DNA of 64,000 nt from NCBI GenBank assembly GCA_963776665.1, contig CAVZNQ010000027.1, positions 1-64,000 of the forward strand, read 5' to 3'. This document shows, piece by piece, positions 55,364-63,108 of the stretch. The DNA comes from Roseiarcus sp963776665 (GTDB lineage Bacteria > Pseudomonadota > Alphaproteobacteria > Rhizobiales > Beijerinckiaceae). The notes beneath the pieces were generated by a model. The model made no database searches, was not told where the DNA came from, and saw nothing but the letters and a program-made list of their open reading frames with translations. A program made the position numbers and the translations under genes. Each line of letters opens with the position of its first letter. Within the stretch, counting starts at the first letter, position 1.

Positions 55364-56269
55364 ATGACGGTTGCGTTTGACGGCAGGGTCGCGATCGTGA
55401 CGGGGGCGGGTTCCGGGCTTGGACGGGCGCATGCCCTAGGGCTTGCCGCCCGTGGCGCCAAAGTCGTCGTCAACGACATCGGCCGAAACGGCCGTCCGTC
55501 CGACAATGCGCTCAAGGTCGTGGAGGAGATTCGCGCGGCCGGCGGCGTCGCGATAGCCGATCCCGCCGATGTGGCCGATTTCGAGCAGGCCACGGCGCTC
55601 GCTGGGCGGGCGGAGAAGGAATGGGGCCGGATCGACATTCTCGTCAACAACGCGGGCGTACTCAGAGACAAAACCTTCGCCAAGATGGACATGGCGGATT
55701 TCGAATTCGTCGTCCGCGTGCATCTGACCGGATCGGCCAATTGCGCCAAGGCCGTCTGGGCGACCATGCGGGAACGCAACTACGGCCGCATCGTCTTCAC
55801 CTCGTCCGCGTCCGGTATCTACGGCAATTTCGGCCAGACGAACTATGGCGCGGCGAAAGCCGCGATGATCGGACTCATGAATGTTCTGAGCATCGAGGGC
55901 GCCAAGAACGACATCCGTGTCAACGTGCTCGCGCCAACCGCCCGCACGGCGATGACGGAGGGCCTCCTATCGCCCGTCGCGGCGGAGCTGATGACGCCGG
56001 AAAGCGTGACGCCGGGCGTGCTCTTTCTGGTGAGCGAGAATGCGCCGTCGCGAGTGATCCTCGGCGCGGGCGCGGGCGTGTTCGCCGTCACTCATATCGG
56101 CGAGACGCCGGGCGTGTATCTCGACGAGAGCGAGCGCTCGCCCGAAGCTATCGCCGCCCGGTGGGCCGAAATTTCTGACCCCGAGACAGCCGTGCCGCTC
56201 AAGGACGCTTTCGCGCAGACGATGAAATTCGTCAACGCGGCTGCGAAGGCCAAGGGGGTGTCGGCGTAG
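55364..56269 (+). CDS. Short-chain dehydrogenase (MFE-2/17beta-HSD4-like)
   Basis: 301 residues from ATG 55364; the frame is open to 55274. Rossmann motif AIVTGAGSGLGRAHALGLAA, cofactor region VVVNDIGRNGRPSDNALKVV, NNAGVLRDKTFAKMDMADFE, catalytic Ser in SSASGIYGNFGQTNY and the YxxxK in YGAAKAAMIGLMN. The layout is that of the 3-hydroxyacyl-CoA dehydrogenase part of peroxisomal-type multifunctional enzymes; the long tail after residue 215 is usual for it. Possible role: beta-oxidation or steroid-like substrates. NAD(H) use is suggested by the DIG stretch. Confidence 0.88.
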   Translation: MTVAFDGRVAIVTGAGSGLGRAHALGLAARGAKVVVNDIGRNGRPSDNALKVVEEIRAAGGVAIADPADVADFEQATALAGRAEKEWGRIDILVNNAGVLRDKTFAKMDMADFEFVVRVHLTGSANCAKAVWATMRERNYGRIVFTSSASGIYGNFGQTNYGAAKAAMIGLMNVLSIEGAKNDIRVNVLAPTARTAMTEGLLSPVAAELMTPESVTPGVLFLVSENAPSRVILGAGAGVFAVTHIGETPGVYLDESERSPEAIAARWAEISDPETAVPLKDAFAQTMKFVNAAAKAKGVSA

Positions 56270-56376
56270 CTCAGGGCCGAAGGAGGCGAAAAATGCCGCA
56301 ATCGCCAGCTGGCTGAAACCATTTTGGGTTCGAGCGCGTATAGAGGATTGGGAAAGATCGGACACGAGGCTCGCCC

Positions 56377-56802
56377 ATGCGTGTGGTGACGAGAACGATT
56401 GAGGCCATAGCGGTCGCGATGGCCCTGTGGGTGACGACAGCGTCGGCGGAGGAATTGACCGCCGCCCGCTCGCGGGCGACAATCGAGCAGCAATTCGACG
56501 CCTTCGCGCGCGACGATGCGGAGGCGGCTTACGCGCTCGCGGACCCGACGATCCAACAAATGTTCGTCGACGCCGACCGCTTCCTGGCGATGGTCCGCGA
56601 CCGCTACCCGCCGGTATACAGGCATCGCAGCGTCGAGTTTGGCGAGTTCTCGGAACTCGGCGATGAGGCCAGCCTGAAGGCGACCATCGTCGACGCCGAC
56701 AATGTCGTTTGGATTGCGCTCTACAGCCTGCGGCGGGAGGCGAACGGCGACTGGCTCATATCGGGCTGCGTGCTGGAGAAATCGGACGCCAGCGCGATCT
56801 GA
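56377..56802 (+). CDS. DUF4864-type exported protein
   Basis: 141 residues with a signal peptide (AIAVAMALWVTTASAEELTA). The mature domain begins with IEQQFDAFARDDAEAAYALA and has FVDADRFLAMVRDRYPPVYR plus NGDWLISGCVLEKSD, the pattern of DUF4864, an NTF2-like small periplasmic fold. It has no known function. Intact. Confidence 0.82.
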   Translation: MRVVTRTIEAIAVAMALWVTTASAEELTAARSRATIEQQFDAFARDDAEAAYALADPTIQQMFVDADRFLAMVRDRYPPVYRHRSVEFGEFSELGDEASLKATIVDADNVVWIALYSLRREANGDWLISGCVLEKSDASAI

Positions 56803-56848
56803 GGCGATGCGCGATTGCCTCGCTGACCGCGAGACTTGGGTTTGCCCC

Positions 56849-58090
56849 CTACGCCTTTGCCGTCCTCTTCCGCCGCTTCGCGAGCGTCCGCAGGCGCAGC
56901 GCGTTGAGCTTGATGAAGCCGGCCGCGTCGTGATGGTCGTAGGCGACCGCGCCTTCCTCGAAGGTCACGAGATCCTGGTCGTAGAGCGAGTTCGGGCTGT
57001 CGCGACCGATCACATGGACGCCGCCCTTGTAGAGCTTGAGCCTCACCCGGCCCGCGACCATCTCCTGGCTCTTGTCGATGAGGACCTGAAGGAGCTCGCG
57101 CTCGGGTGAAAACCAGAAGCCGTTATAGATGAGCTCGGCGTATTTCGGCATCAGCTCGTCTTTGAGATGGGCGGCCCCGCGGTCGAGCGTAATCGATTCG
57201 ATCGCGCGGTGCGCCGCGAGTAGGATGGTGCCCCCGGGCGTCTCGTACATGCCGCGCGACTTCATGCCGACATAGCGGTTCTCGACCAGGTCGAGCCGAC
57301 CGATCCCATTGTCGTGGCCAAGCTTGTTGAGCGCCGCGAGCAGGGTCGCCGGGCTCATCGCCTTGCCGTCGACGGCGACCGGATCGCCGTGCTCGAATGC
57401 GATCTCGACCACGGTCGGCTTGTCGGGCGCCTTCTCGGGATCGACGGTGCGGGAGTATACGTAGGCGGGCGTCTCCAGCGCCGGATCTTCGAGCACCTTG
57501 CCCTCGGAGGAGACGTGCAGAAGGTTGGCGTCGACCGAGAACGGCGCCTCGCCCCGTTTGTCCTTGGCGATCGGGATCTGGTGCTCCTCAGCGAAGGCGA
57601 GGAGCGCGCCGCGGGAGGCGAAGCTCCACTCGCGCCAGGGCGCGATGATCCTGATGTCGGGCTCGAGCGCGTAGGCCGAGAGCTCGAAGCGAACCTGGTC
57701 GTTGCCCTTGCCGGTTGCGCCATGGGCGATCGCGTCGGCCCCGACCTTGCGGGCGATGTCGACGAGGTGTTTGGCGATCAGCGGCCGCGCGATCGAGGTG
57801 CCGAGCAGATACTGACCCTCGTACTGGGCATTGGCGCGGAACATCGGGAACACGTAGTCGCGGACGAATTCCTCCCGCACGTCCTCGATGAAGATGTGCT
57901 CAGGTTTGACCCCGAGCAGTTCGGCTTTCCGGCGCGCCGGCTCGAGCTCCTCGCCCTGGCCGAGATCGGCGGTGAAGGTGAAGACCTCGGCGCCATATTC
58001 GGTTTGCAGCCATTTGAGGATGATCGAAGTGTCGAGTCCGCCCGAATAGGAGAGGACGACACGTTTGATCCTGGATTTGGGGCTGGACAT
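56849..58090 (-). CDS. argG: Argininosuccinate synthase
   Basis: 413 residues. It joins citrulline and aspartate with ATP to give argininosuccinate in arginine synthesis. The N-terminal ATP-pyrophosphatase loop VVLSYSGGLDTSIILKWLQ is followed by VFTFTADLGQGEELEPARR, IAHGATGKGNDQVRFELSAY, IKGRPFxS-like positions (SFASRGALLAFAEEHQIPI), NGIGRLDLVENRYVGMKSRG and YETPGGTILLAAHRAIESI. Length is typical. Start ATG 58090. Intact. Confidence 0.97.
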   Translation of the reverse strand: MSSPKSRIKRVVLSYSGGLDTSIILKWLQTEYGAEVFTFTADLGQGEELEPARRKAELLGVKPEHIFIEDVREEFVRDYVFPMFRANAQYEGQYLLGTSIARPLIAKHLVDIARKVGADAIAHGATGKGNDQVRFELSAYALEPDIRIIAPWREWSFASRGALLAFAEEHQIPIAKDKRGEAPFSVDANLLHVSSEGKVLEDPALETPAYVYSRTVDPEKAPDKPTVVEIAFEHGDPVAVDGKAMSPATLLAALNKLGHDNGIGRLDLVENRYVGMKSRGMYETPGGTILLAAHRAIESITLDRGAAHLKDELMPKYAELIYNGFWFSPERELLQVLIDKSQEMVAGRVRLKLYKGGVHVIGRDSPNSLYDQDLVTFEEGAVAYDHHDAAGFIKLNALRLRTLAKRRKRTAKA

Positions 58091-58165
58091 GGAAAGTGAG
58101 TAACCCGTCGAGACGTCGTGAAGCTCGGCCGGACTTATAGAGGCGGGCGCGGCGCGCGCAAGGCG

Positions 58166-58819
58166 TCAGGACCCGCCGCGGGGCCACAAGAGCCGGCGCG
58201 CGGCCTCGATGACGATGAGGGTGATGAGCCCGCCGAGCAGCACGTCAGAGAGATAATGGCCACCGAAAGCCAGCCTCAGCAGGCTCGCTGCGGCTCCGAA
58301 GGCGAAGGCGGCGACGATCGCGGGAGTGCGCCAGGGCGGGGGGAGGAGGCTCGCCGGGGCAACCATCCAGAACCCGGTCGACGCTTCGCCGGAGACGAAC
58401 GAGCAGTTCCTCTTGCACGCGCCGTGCAGATCGTACCATGGCATGAATGGGTCCTGGCCGTTGAAGTCCTGGGTCTGGTAAGGCCGCGGCCGGCCCCAAT
58501 GATCCTTGAGGCCGAGATTGATGATGAGGCCGGGACCGACGACCATCGTCAAGACAAGAAAAACCATCGCCCGGCCGCTCGGCGCCCAGCGGAGCTTCGC
58601 TCCGAGGCGCGTGGCGAGCCACAGCGCCGCATAGGCGGCCAGCACGACAAACGGCGTCAGTCGAAAAAAATCGCGGGCGACGTGATCACGGAGTCCTTCG
58701 CCGTCGAAGCTGCCACGCGAGAAAAAGATATGCGACACTGCAAGGTCGAGGCCCGGCCAAAGGGCAAAAACGACGAGCGTCAGCGCGGCCAACGCGATGT
58801 AGACAATGAGCGGTTTCAT
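58166..58819 (-). CDS. PAP2-family phosphatase
   Basis: 217 residues with about six helices. The three PAP2 motifs are KDHWGRPRPYQT, SFVSGEASTGFWMV in place of the usual PSGH, and RLAFGGHYLSDVLLGGLI with the catalytic His. The Glu in motif 2 is a change also seen in some lipid-A 1- or 4'-phosphatases, so a role in removing phosphate from lipid A or undecaprenyl-pyrophosphate is possible but unproven. It acts at the periplasmic face. Start ATG 58819; 9 bases from the SDR gene upstream on the same strand. Confidence 0.88.
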   Translation of the reverse strand: MKPLIVYIALAALTLVVFALWPGLDLAVSHIFFSRGSFDGEGLRDHVARDFFRLTPFVVLAAYAALWLATRLGAKLRWAPSGRAMVFLVLTMVVGPGLIINLGLKDHWGRPRPYQTQDFNGQDPFMPWYDLHGACKRNCSFVSGEASTGFWMVAPASLLPPPWRTPAIVAAFAFGAAASLLRLAFGGHYLSDVLLGGLITLIVIEAARRLLWPRGGS

Positions 58820-58827
58820 GCTCGCGG

Positions 58828-59455
58828 TCAGTAGATTCGATAGATCTTGCCGGTCTCCAACCCCTCGATGCTGCGGCTGAACCCGCGCGCTGCACGGGCG
58901 ACTGGAACGGGATCGAAGCCGCGAAAGAACGGGCCGTAGGCGTCCATCGCTTCTTCGAACACACCTGGGCTGACGAGGTTGATGCGGATGCCGCGCGGCA
59001 TCTCGATCGCCGACCCCATTACGAAGCCTGCGAGCGCGCCGCCGACCATGCTGCCCGACGATCCCGCCGCGATCGGCGCGTCCCCGAGAACGCCGGAGAT
59101 GAGGGTGATCGAGCCGCCATCCTTGAGATGATCGCGGGCTGAGAGCGCAAGATTAACCTGGCCCATCAGTTTGTTGACGAGACCAAGGCCATACTGCGAC
59201 TGCGCGATCGGCGCGGATTTGAACTCCGACAGCGGCAAGAAATTGAAAGTCCCGGCGGCGCAGGCGACCGCATCGAGCGGCCCCGCCGCTTTGATGCCCG
59301 CCTCGATGCTGGCGGGGTCGGCGATGTCGATGCGGATGTCGCCCGTCTTTGATCCCGCGGAGATGACGTCGTGGCGAGGCGAAAGCTCGGCTGACGACCG
59401 CGCGCCCCAGAACGCCGCTCGCGCCGACGAGGAGAATGCGAAGACGAGCGGACAT
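58828..59455 (-). pseudogene. Short-chain dehydrogenase, frameshifted
   Basis: The product starts MSARLRILLVGASGVLGRAV with an NAD(P)-binding GASGVLGR, then shifts near 59393 (one extra C in GTCAGCCGAG). It continues ELSPRHDVISAGSKTGDIRI, DAVACAAGTFNFLPLSEF and SSGSMVGGALAGFVMGSAIE. This group lacks the usual YxxxK, which appears as SSGSMVGGA, and so is an atypical SDR. Ends near YRIY. The shift may be an assembly error. Confidence 0.75.
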
Positions 59456-59623
59456 GGGATTGACCTCAATTTTCGCGGCGGAAGCGGGCGAAGGCGGTCA
59501 CCGGGGCGGCGGAGCCTATCGGATCGGGGGCCGCTGCGCCAGCCGGCCTGAGCCCGGTGGCGCCGGCCCGATATCGCGGGCTATAAGGCGCGCATTCGCT
59601 TTCAGACCCGCGGAGGCACGTTC

Positions 59624-60604
59624 ATGGTCCGGCTCGACGACAAGCTCGCGCGAATCCGCGCCGGCGCCTACCGCCGCTCGGACTTCATCATCGCCGACGC
59701 CAAGGATCCCGACATGGGCCCTGGGCTGCACGCGGTCGGGCCGGCGCGGGGCGGGGGCGGCGCGCGGTTCGCGACAAGGGCGGAATTTCTCGATTCGATT
59801 GCGGCGATCCTCAAACAGGACGTCGTCGACATCATGCTGACCTCGGCTTCGAACCTCGAGCAGCTCGCCAAGCGCGAGGCCTTCGCCGGGACCGGGGTCA
59901 AACCCGCGATCCGCGCCAACGACACCACAGACATCTGGCGCCATCGCGGCGGGACTTTTCATCACGCGCCGTCGCGGCCGTTCCGCACCGCTTCGCTCGC
60001 GCACGCCAGGCAGTTCACCGACCTCGGGCTCTATTCGATCACCTTCACCAACGACATCGACGCGGATATCGCCTCGCTCGAAGCGTTCAGGGACTTTCGC
60101 GCCGACGCCGCCTTGAACGGCTTCTCGTATTTCCTCGAGGTCTTCAATCCCAACGTCGAGCGGGGTCTGAGCGCGGAGGCGATCCCCGAGTTCGTCAACG
60201 ACGCGATCGTCCGCTGTCTCGCCGGCCTTACCGAGGCCGAGCGGCCGAAATTCCTCAAGATCGCCTACAACGGGCCGAGAGCGCTTGAAGAGCTGGCGTC
60301 GTTCGACCCGGGGCTGGTCGTCGGCGTCCTCGGCGGCGGCGCCGGCACGGCGCGCGACTGTTTCGAGCTCATCCATCAGGCGGAAAAGTATGGCGCGCGG
60401 GTCGCGCTGTTCGGGCGAAAGATCAATCTCGCCGAATTGCCGCTCGACATGGTGCGTCTCATGCGCGCCGTCGCCGACGGCGCCCTGACCCCGCTCGAGG
60501 CGGTCAAGGATTATCACGCGGCGCTTCAAAAAAAGGGCCTGAAGGCGGTCCGCGGACTCGCCGCCGACAGCGCGATCACCGAATCCGTTCTCCTGGCCGC
60601 CTGA
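59624..60604 (+). CDS. TIM-barrel class I aldolase-like protein
   Basis: 326 residues. VDIMLTSASNLEQLAKREAF, VKPAIRANDTTDIWRHRGGT, FSYFLEVFNPNVERGLSAEA, PKFLKIAYNGPRALEELASF with a Lys that could form a Schiff base, VVGVLGGGAGTARDCFELIH and YGARVALFGRKINLAELPLD. The pattern fits the DeoC/LacD/FbaB group of class I aldolases. The natural substrate is not indicated. It ends 3 bases before a PfkB-type kinase and is upstream of a phosphatase and transaldolase, suggesting a sugar-phosphate pathway. Start ATG 59624 after GGAGGCACG. Confidence 0.78.
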   Translation: MVRLDDKLARIRAGAYRRSDFIIADAKDPDMGPGLHAVGPARGGGGARFATRAEFLDSIAAILKQDVVDIMLTSASNLEQLAKREAFAGTGVKPAIRANDTTDIWRHRGGTFHHAPSRPFRTASLAHARQFTDLGLYSITFTNDIDADIASLEAFRDFRADAALNGFSYFLEVFNPNVERGLSAEAIPEFVNDAIVRCLAGLTEAERPKFLKIAYNGPRALEELASFDPGLVVGVLGGGAGTARDCFELIHQAEKYGARVALFGRKINLAELPLDMVRLMRAVADGALTPLEAVKDYHAALQKKGLKAVRGLAADSAITESVLLAA

Positions 60605-60607
60605 TCG

Positions 60608-61640
60608 ATGAGCGAACGGCGGGGCGTGGTGTCGGCTGGCACCTTTTGCGTCGATTTCAACAAGTCGATCGTTCGCTGGCCGGAAGAAGACACGTCCAAC
60701 GAAGTTCTCGCGATCGACCGCCAAAACGGCGGGTCCGGCTCGAACATGGCGTTCGACCTCAAGCGCCTCGATCCAGACTTTCCCGTCGAGGCGATGGGGG
60801 TGGTCGGCGATGACGACCTTGGGCGCTTTCTCTTCGATGAATGCGACGCGCGCGGCATAAACCGCGATGCGCTCCGCGCGCTGCCGGGCGGCGCGACGAT
60901 GAGCGTCGACGCTTTCAACGTCGCGTCCAACGGCCGGCGCACTCACTTCTATCACCAGGGCGTCGCCGCCGAAATGACGCCAAATCATTTCGATTTCTCG
61001 CGGACGGGGGCGAGAATTCTGCATCTCGGCCTGCCGGGGGCGCACAAGGCGATGGACCGGCCGTGGCATGACGACGCCAACGGCTGGGTCGCGGTGCTGC
61101 GAAAGGCGCGCGCCGCGGGGCTTGCCGCCAATCTCGAATTGATGACCACCCGGGCCGACCGGCTTGCCGAGCTTGGCCGCCCCTGCCTGCCCCATCTCGA
61201 TTGGCTCATCGTCAATGACTACGAGATCGGCGCTCTTGCCGGGCAGGAGACGCGGCGCGCGGACGGCTCGACCGACGTAGCCGCGGTCGCGCGCGCGATC
61301 GACGAGACGCTCGCGCTCGGCGCGATGCGTTGGGCGGCGGCTCACTTTCCGGAGGGCGCGGTCGTCGGCGGGCGCGACGGATCGCGCGTCGCGCTTGGCT
61401 CGGTCGCCCTCCCGGCGAGCGCCATTGTCGGCGCCAACGGGGCGGGGGACGCCTTCGCCGCCGGCATGCTGTACGGGCTGCACGAGCGCTGGCCGATCGC
61501 GAAATGCCTCGAGCTTGGCCATGCCTGCGCCGCAGCGTCGATGCGCGCCATGTCGACGACGGCCGGAGTTGCCACCGTCGCCGAATGCTCTGGCTCTGGC
61601 GAAACGATGGGGGTTTCGGCCTCTGGTCCTGAACCTCTGA
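60608..61640 (+). pseudogene. PfkB-family sugar kinase, frameshifted near its end
   Basis: The product has the two PfkB signatures: NGGSGSNMAFDLKRLDPDFP (about residues 39-58) and ASAIVGANGAGDAFAAGMLY with the catalytic Asp. FVVGDDDLGRFLF-type region and WLIVNDYEIGALAGQE lie between. At about 61591 one extra T turns the native ending (CLALAKRWGFRPLVLNL, stop at 61638-61640 in the next frame) out of register, so the open frame runs to 62359, through the phosphatase gene. The real kinase is thus about 344 residues. ATG 60608 lies 3 bases after the aldolase stop, so they are coupled. Confidence 0.8.
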
Positions 61641-61688
61641 ACGAACGCTCTGATTCCCGGGGCGTCGATCGAAAGGAATCATCCGAGC

Positions 61689-62297
61689 GTGGCGCCCTTT
61701 CCCCATCGCTTGATCTTCTTGCGCCACGGCGAAACGGCGTACAACGCCGAGAACCGACTGCAAGGGCAACTCGACATCCCCCTCAACGCGCGCGGGCGCG
61801 AGCAGGCGCGGTCGGTCGGTCGAACGCTTCGATCGCGGATCGGCGCCGAGATCGAGCAACTGGAGGCGGCGGGCGCTTTCGTCGCTTCGCCGCTCCTGCG
61901 GGCGCGCGAGACGATGGAGATCGCCCGGGACGGGATGGACCTCTCGCCCGGCGGCTACCGGCTCGACGCGCGGCTCATGGAACTCAGCTTCGGCGCCTGG
62001 GAGGGCATGCGCTGGCCGGAAATCGAGGCCCGCGACCCCAGGGCTGTCAAGGCGCGCAACAGCGACAAATGGATCTACGCGCCGCCCGGCGGCGAAAGCT
62101 ACGCGACGCTGGCCGGGCGGCTGCGCCCATGGCTGGACGGGCTGACGGCGGACGCGTTCGTGGTCGCACATGGCGGCGCCGCGCGGGCCTTGATGGCGCT
62201 CATCGCTGGCGTGGCGCCGGCGAAGGCGGCCGAGGCGCCGATCGCCCAAGGCCGCGCGCTGTGCTTCGAGAATGGGGGTTGTCGCTGGATCGTTTGA
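61689..62297 (+). CDS. Histidine phosphatase family protein
   Basis: 202 residues from a GTG at 61689. Motifs: LIFLRHGETAYNAENRLQGQ with the catalytic His and Arg, VASPLLRARETMEIARDGMD, LMELSFGAWEGMRWPEIEAR with the Glu general acid, and FVVAHGGAARALMALIAGVA with the second catalytic His. It could be a sugar-phosphate phosphatase or phosphoglycerate-mutase relative. Neighbours suggest substrate links to the aldolase/kinase. Intact. Confidence 0.88.
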   Translation: MAPFPHRLIFLRHGETAYNAENRLQGQLDIPLNARGREQARSVGRTLRSRIGAEIEQLEAAGAFVASPLLRARETMEIARDGMDLSPGGYRLDARLMELSFGAWEGMRWPEIEARDPRAVKARNSDKWIYAPPGGESYATLAGRLRPWLDGLTADAFVVAHGGAARALMALIAGVAPAKAAEAPIAQGRALCFENGGCRWIV

Positions 62298-62382
62298 AAG
62301 CGCCGCGACTGCGCCCCAGTCCCCGTCGCGCGCGGTCTTCATCGTTTCGGCGGCGATGATGGTCGCGCTCGCTCCGCGAGGC

Positions 62383-62874
62383 TTACGCCGCCTTCTTGTT
62401 GATGCTCGAGGTCGCGAGCTTGCTGAGCAGCTGGTCCGTCTTGATCTCTTCCTGCAGCGTCTCGTCGAGGAGCTTTGCAGCGTCGTTGAGTTCGAGCTGC
62501 TGCGCCCAGCTTTTGAGCGTGCCGTACCGCGCAATCTCATAGTGCTCGACCGCCTGCGCCGAAGACGCAAGGCCGGCGTCGAGCGCCTCCGCCCCTTTGA
62601 ACTCCTCCATGATTTCCTTCGCTTCGTCGATGATGCCGAGGATCGCCTCGCAGGTCTTGCCGCGCGCCGGCCGGCCGATAAGTTCGAACACCTGATTGAG
62701 GCGTTCGACGTGACCTTCCGTCTGCTCACGATGGGTCTCGAAAGCCTGCTTGAGTTCGGGGGACGCCGCTTCGCGGGCCATCTTGGGCAAGGCGCGCAAG
62801 ATCTGCTTCTCAGCGAAGTAGATATCCTTTAGGGTCTCGGCGAACAATTCCTTGAGGTTCTTATCGTTTTGCAT
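62383..62874 (-). CDS. YciE/YciF-type DUF892 ferritin-like protein
   Basis: 163 residues from ATG 62874, after AGGAG; the frame is open to 62937. Helices follow the ferritin-like pattern: LKELFAETLKDIYFAEKQIL, MAREAASPELKQAFETHREQ, TEGHVERLNQVFELIGRPAR, with Glu/His ligands at each helix, then QAVEHYEIARYGTLKSWAQQ and LLDETLQEEIKTDQLLSKLA. YciF-like proteins are made in stress, and the di-metal site may be redox-active. Ends with a basic INKKAA. Confidence 0.9.
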   Translation of the reverse strand: MQNDKNLKELFAETLKDIYFAEKQILRALPKMAREAASPELKQAFETHREQTEGHVERLNQVFELIGRPARGKTCEAILGIIDEAKEIMEEFKGAEALDAGLASSAQAVEHYEIARYGTLKSWAQQLELNDAAKLLDETLQEEIKTDQLLSKLATSSINKKAA

Positions 62875-63108
62875 GGCGGGCTCCTGGCCGTTGACGATGT
62901 TCAAGAACAAGCTCGGGCTTACTATGTTCCCGTGCATCCGGGCGGGTTGCTGGATTCGATCTCCGAAACAACGGGAGCCGCCGGGAGTTGACGCCCGTAT
63001 GGATGGCCGCGGCGCCTGCCCGCCGCGGCGCTCGGCGGCCGCCGCTTGCGTATGACGCCCGCGAGCGCGACAATCGCTTCAAGGGAACCTGCCGGAGGAG
63101 GCTCGTCC

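Noticed and set aside
59516..61522. 668-codon minus-strand open frame
   Set aside because: Antisense to the aldolase and kinase genes; no domain or ribosome-binding site.
59624..61640. Sulfoquinovose (sulfo-EMP) aldolase and kinase
   Set aside because: The PfkB plus class I aldolase pairing is similar, but no isomerase, reductase or sulfonate transporter is nearby and the proteins show no specific signature, so the assignment would be a guess.
60608..62359. Kinase-phosphatase fusion protein
   Set aside because: The extension is an artefact of a one-base frameshift; the phosphatase has its own start and frame.
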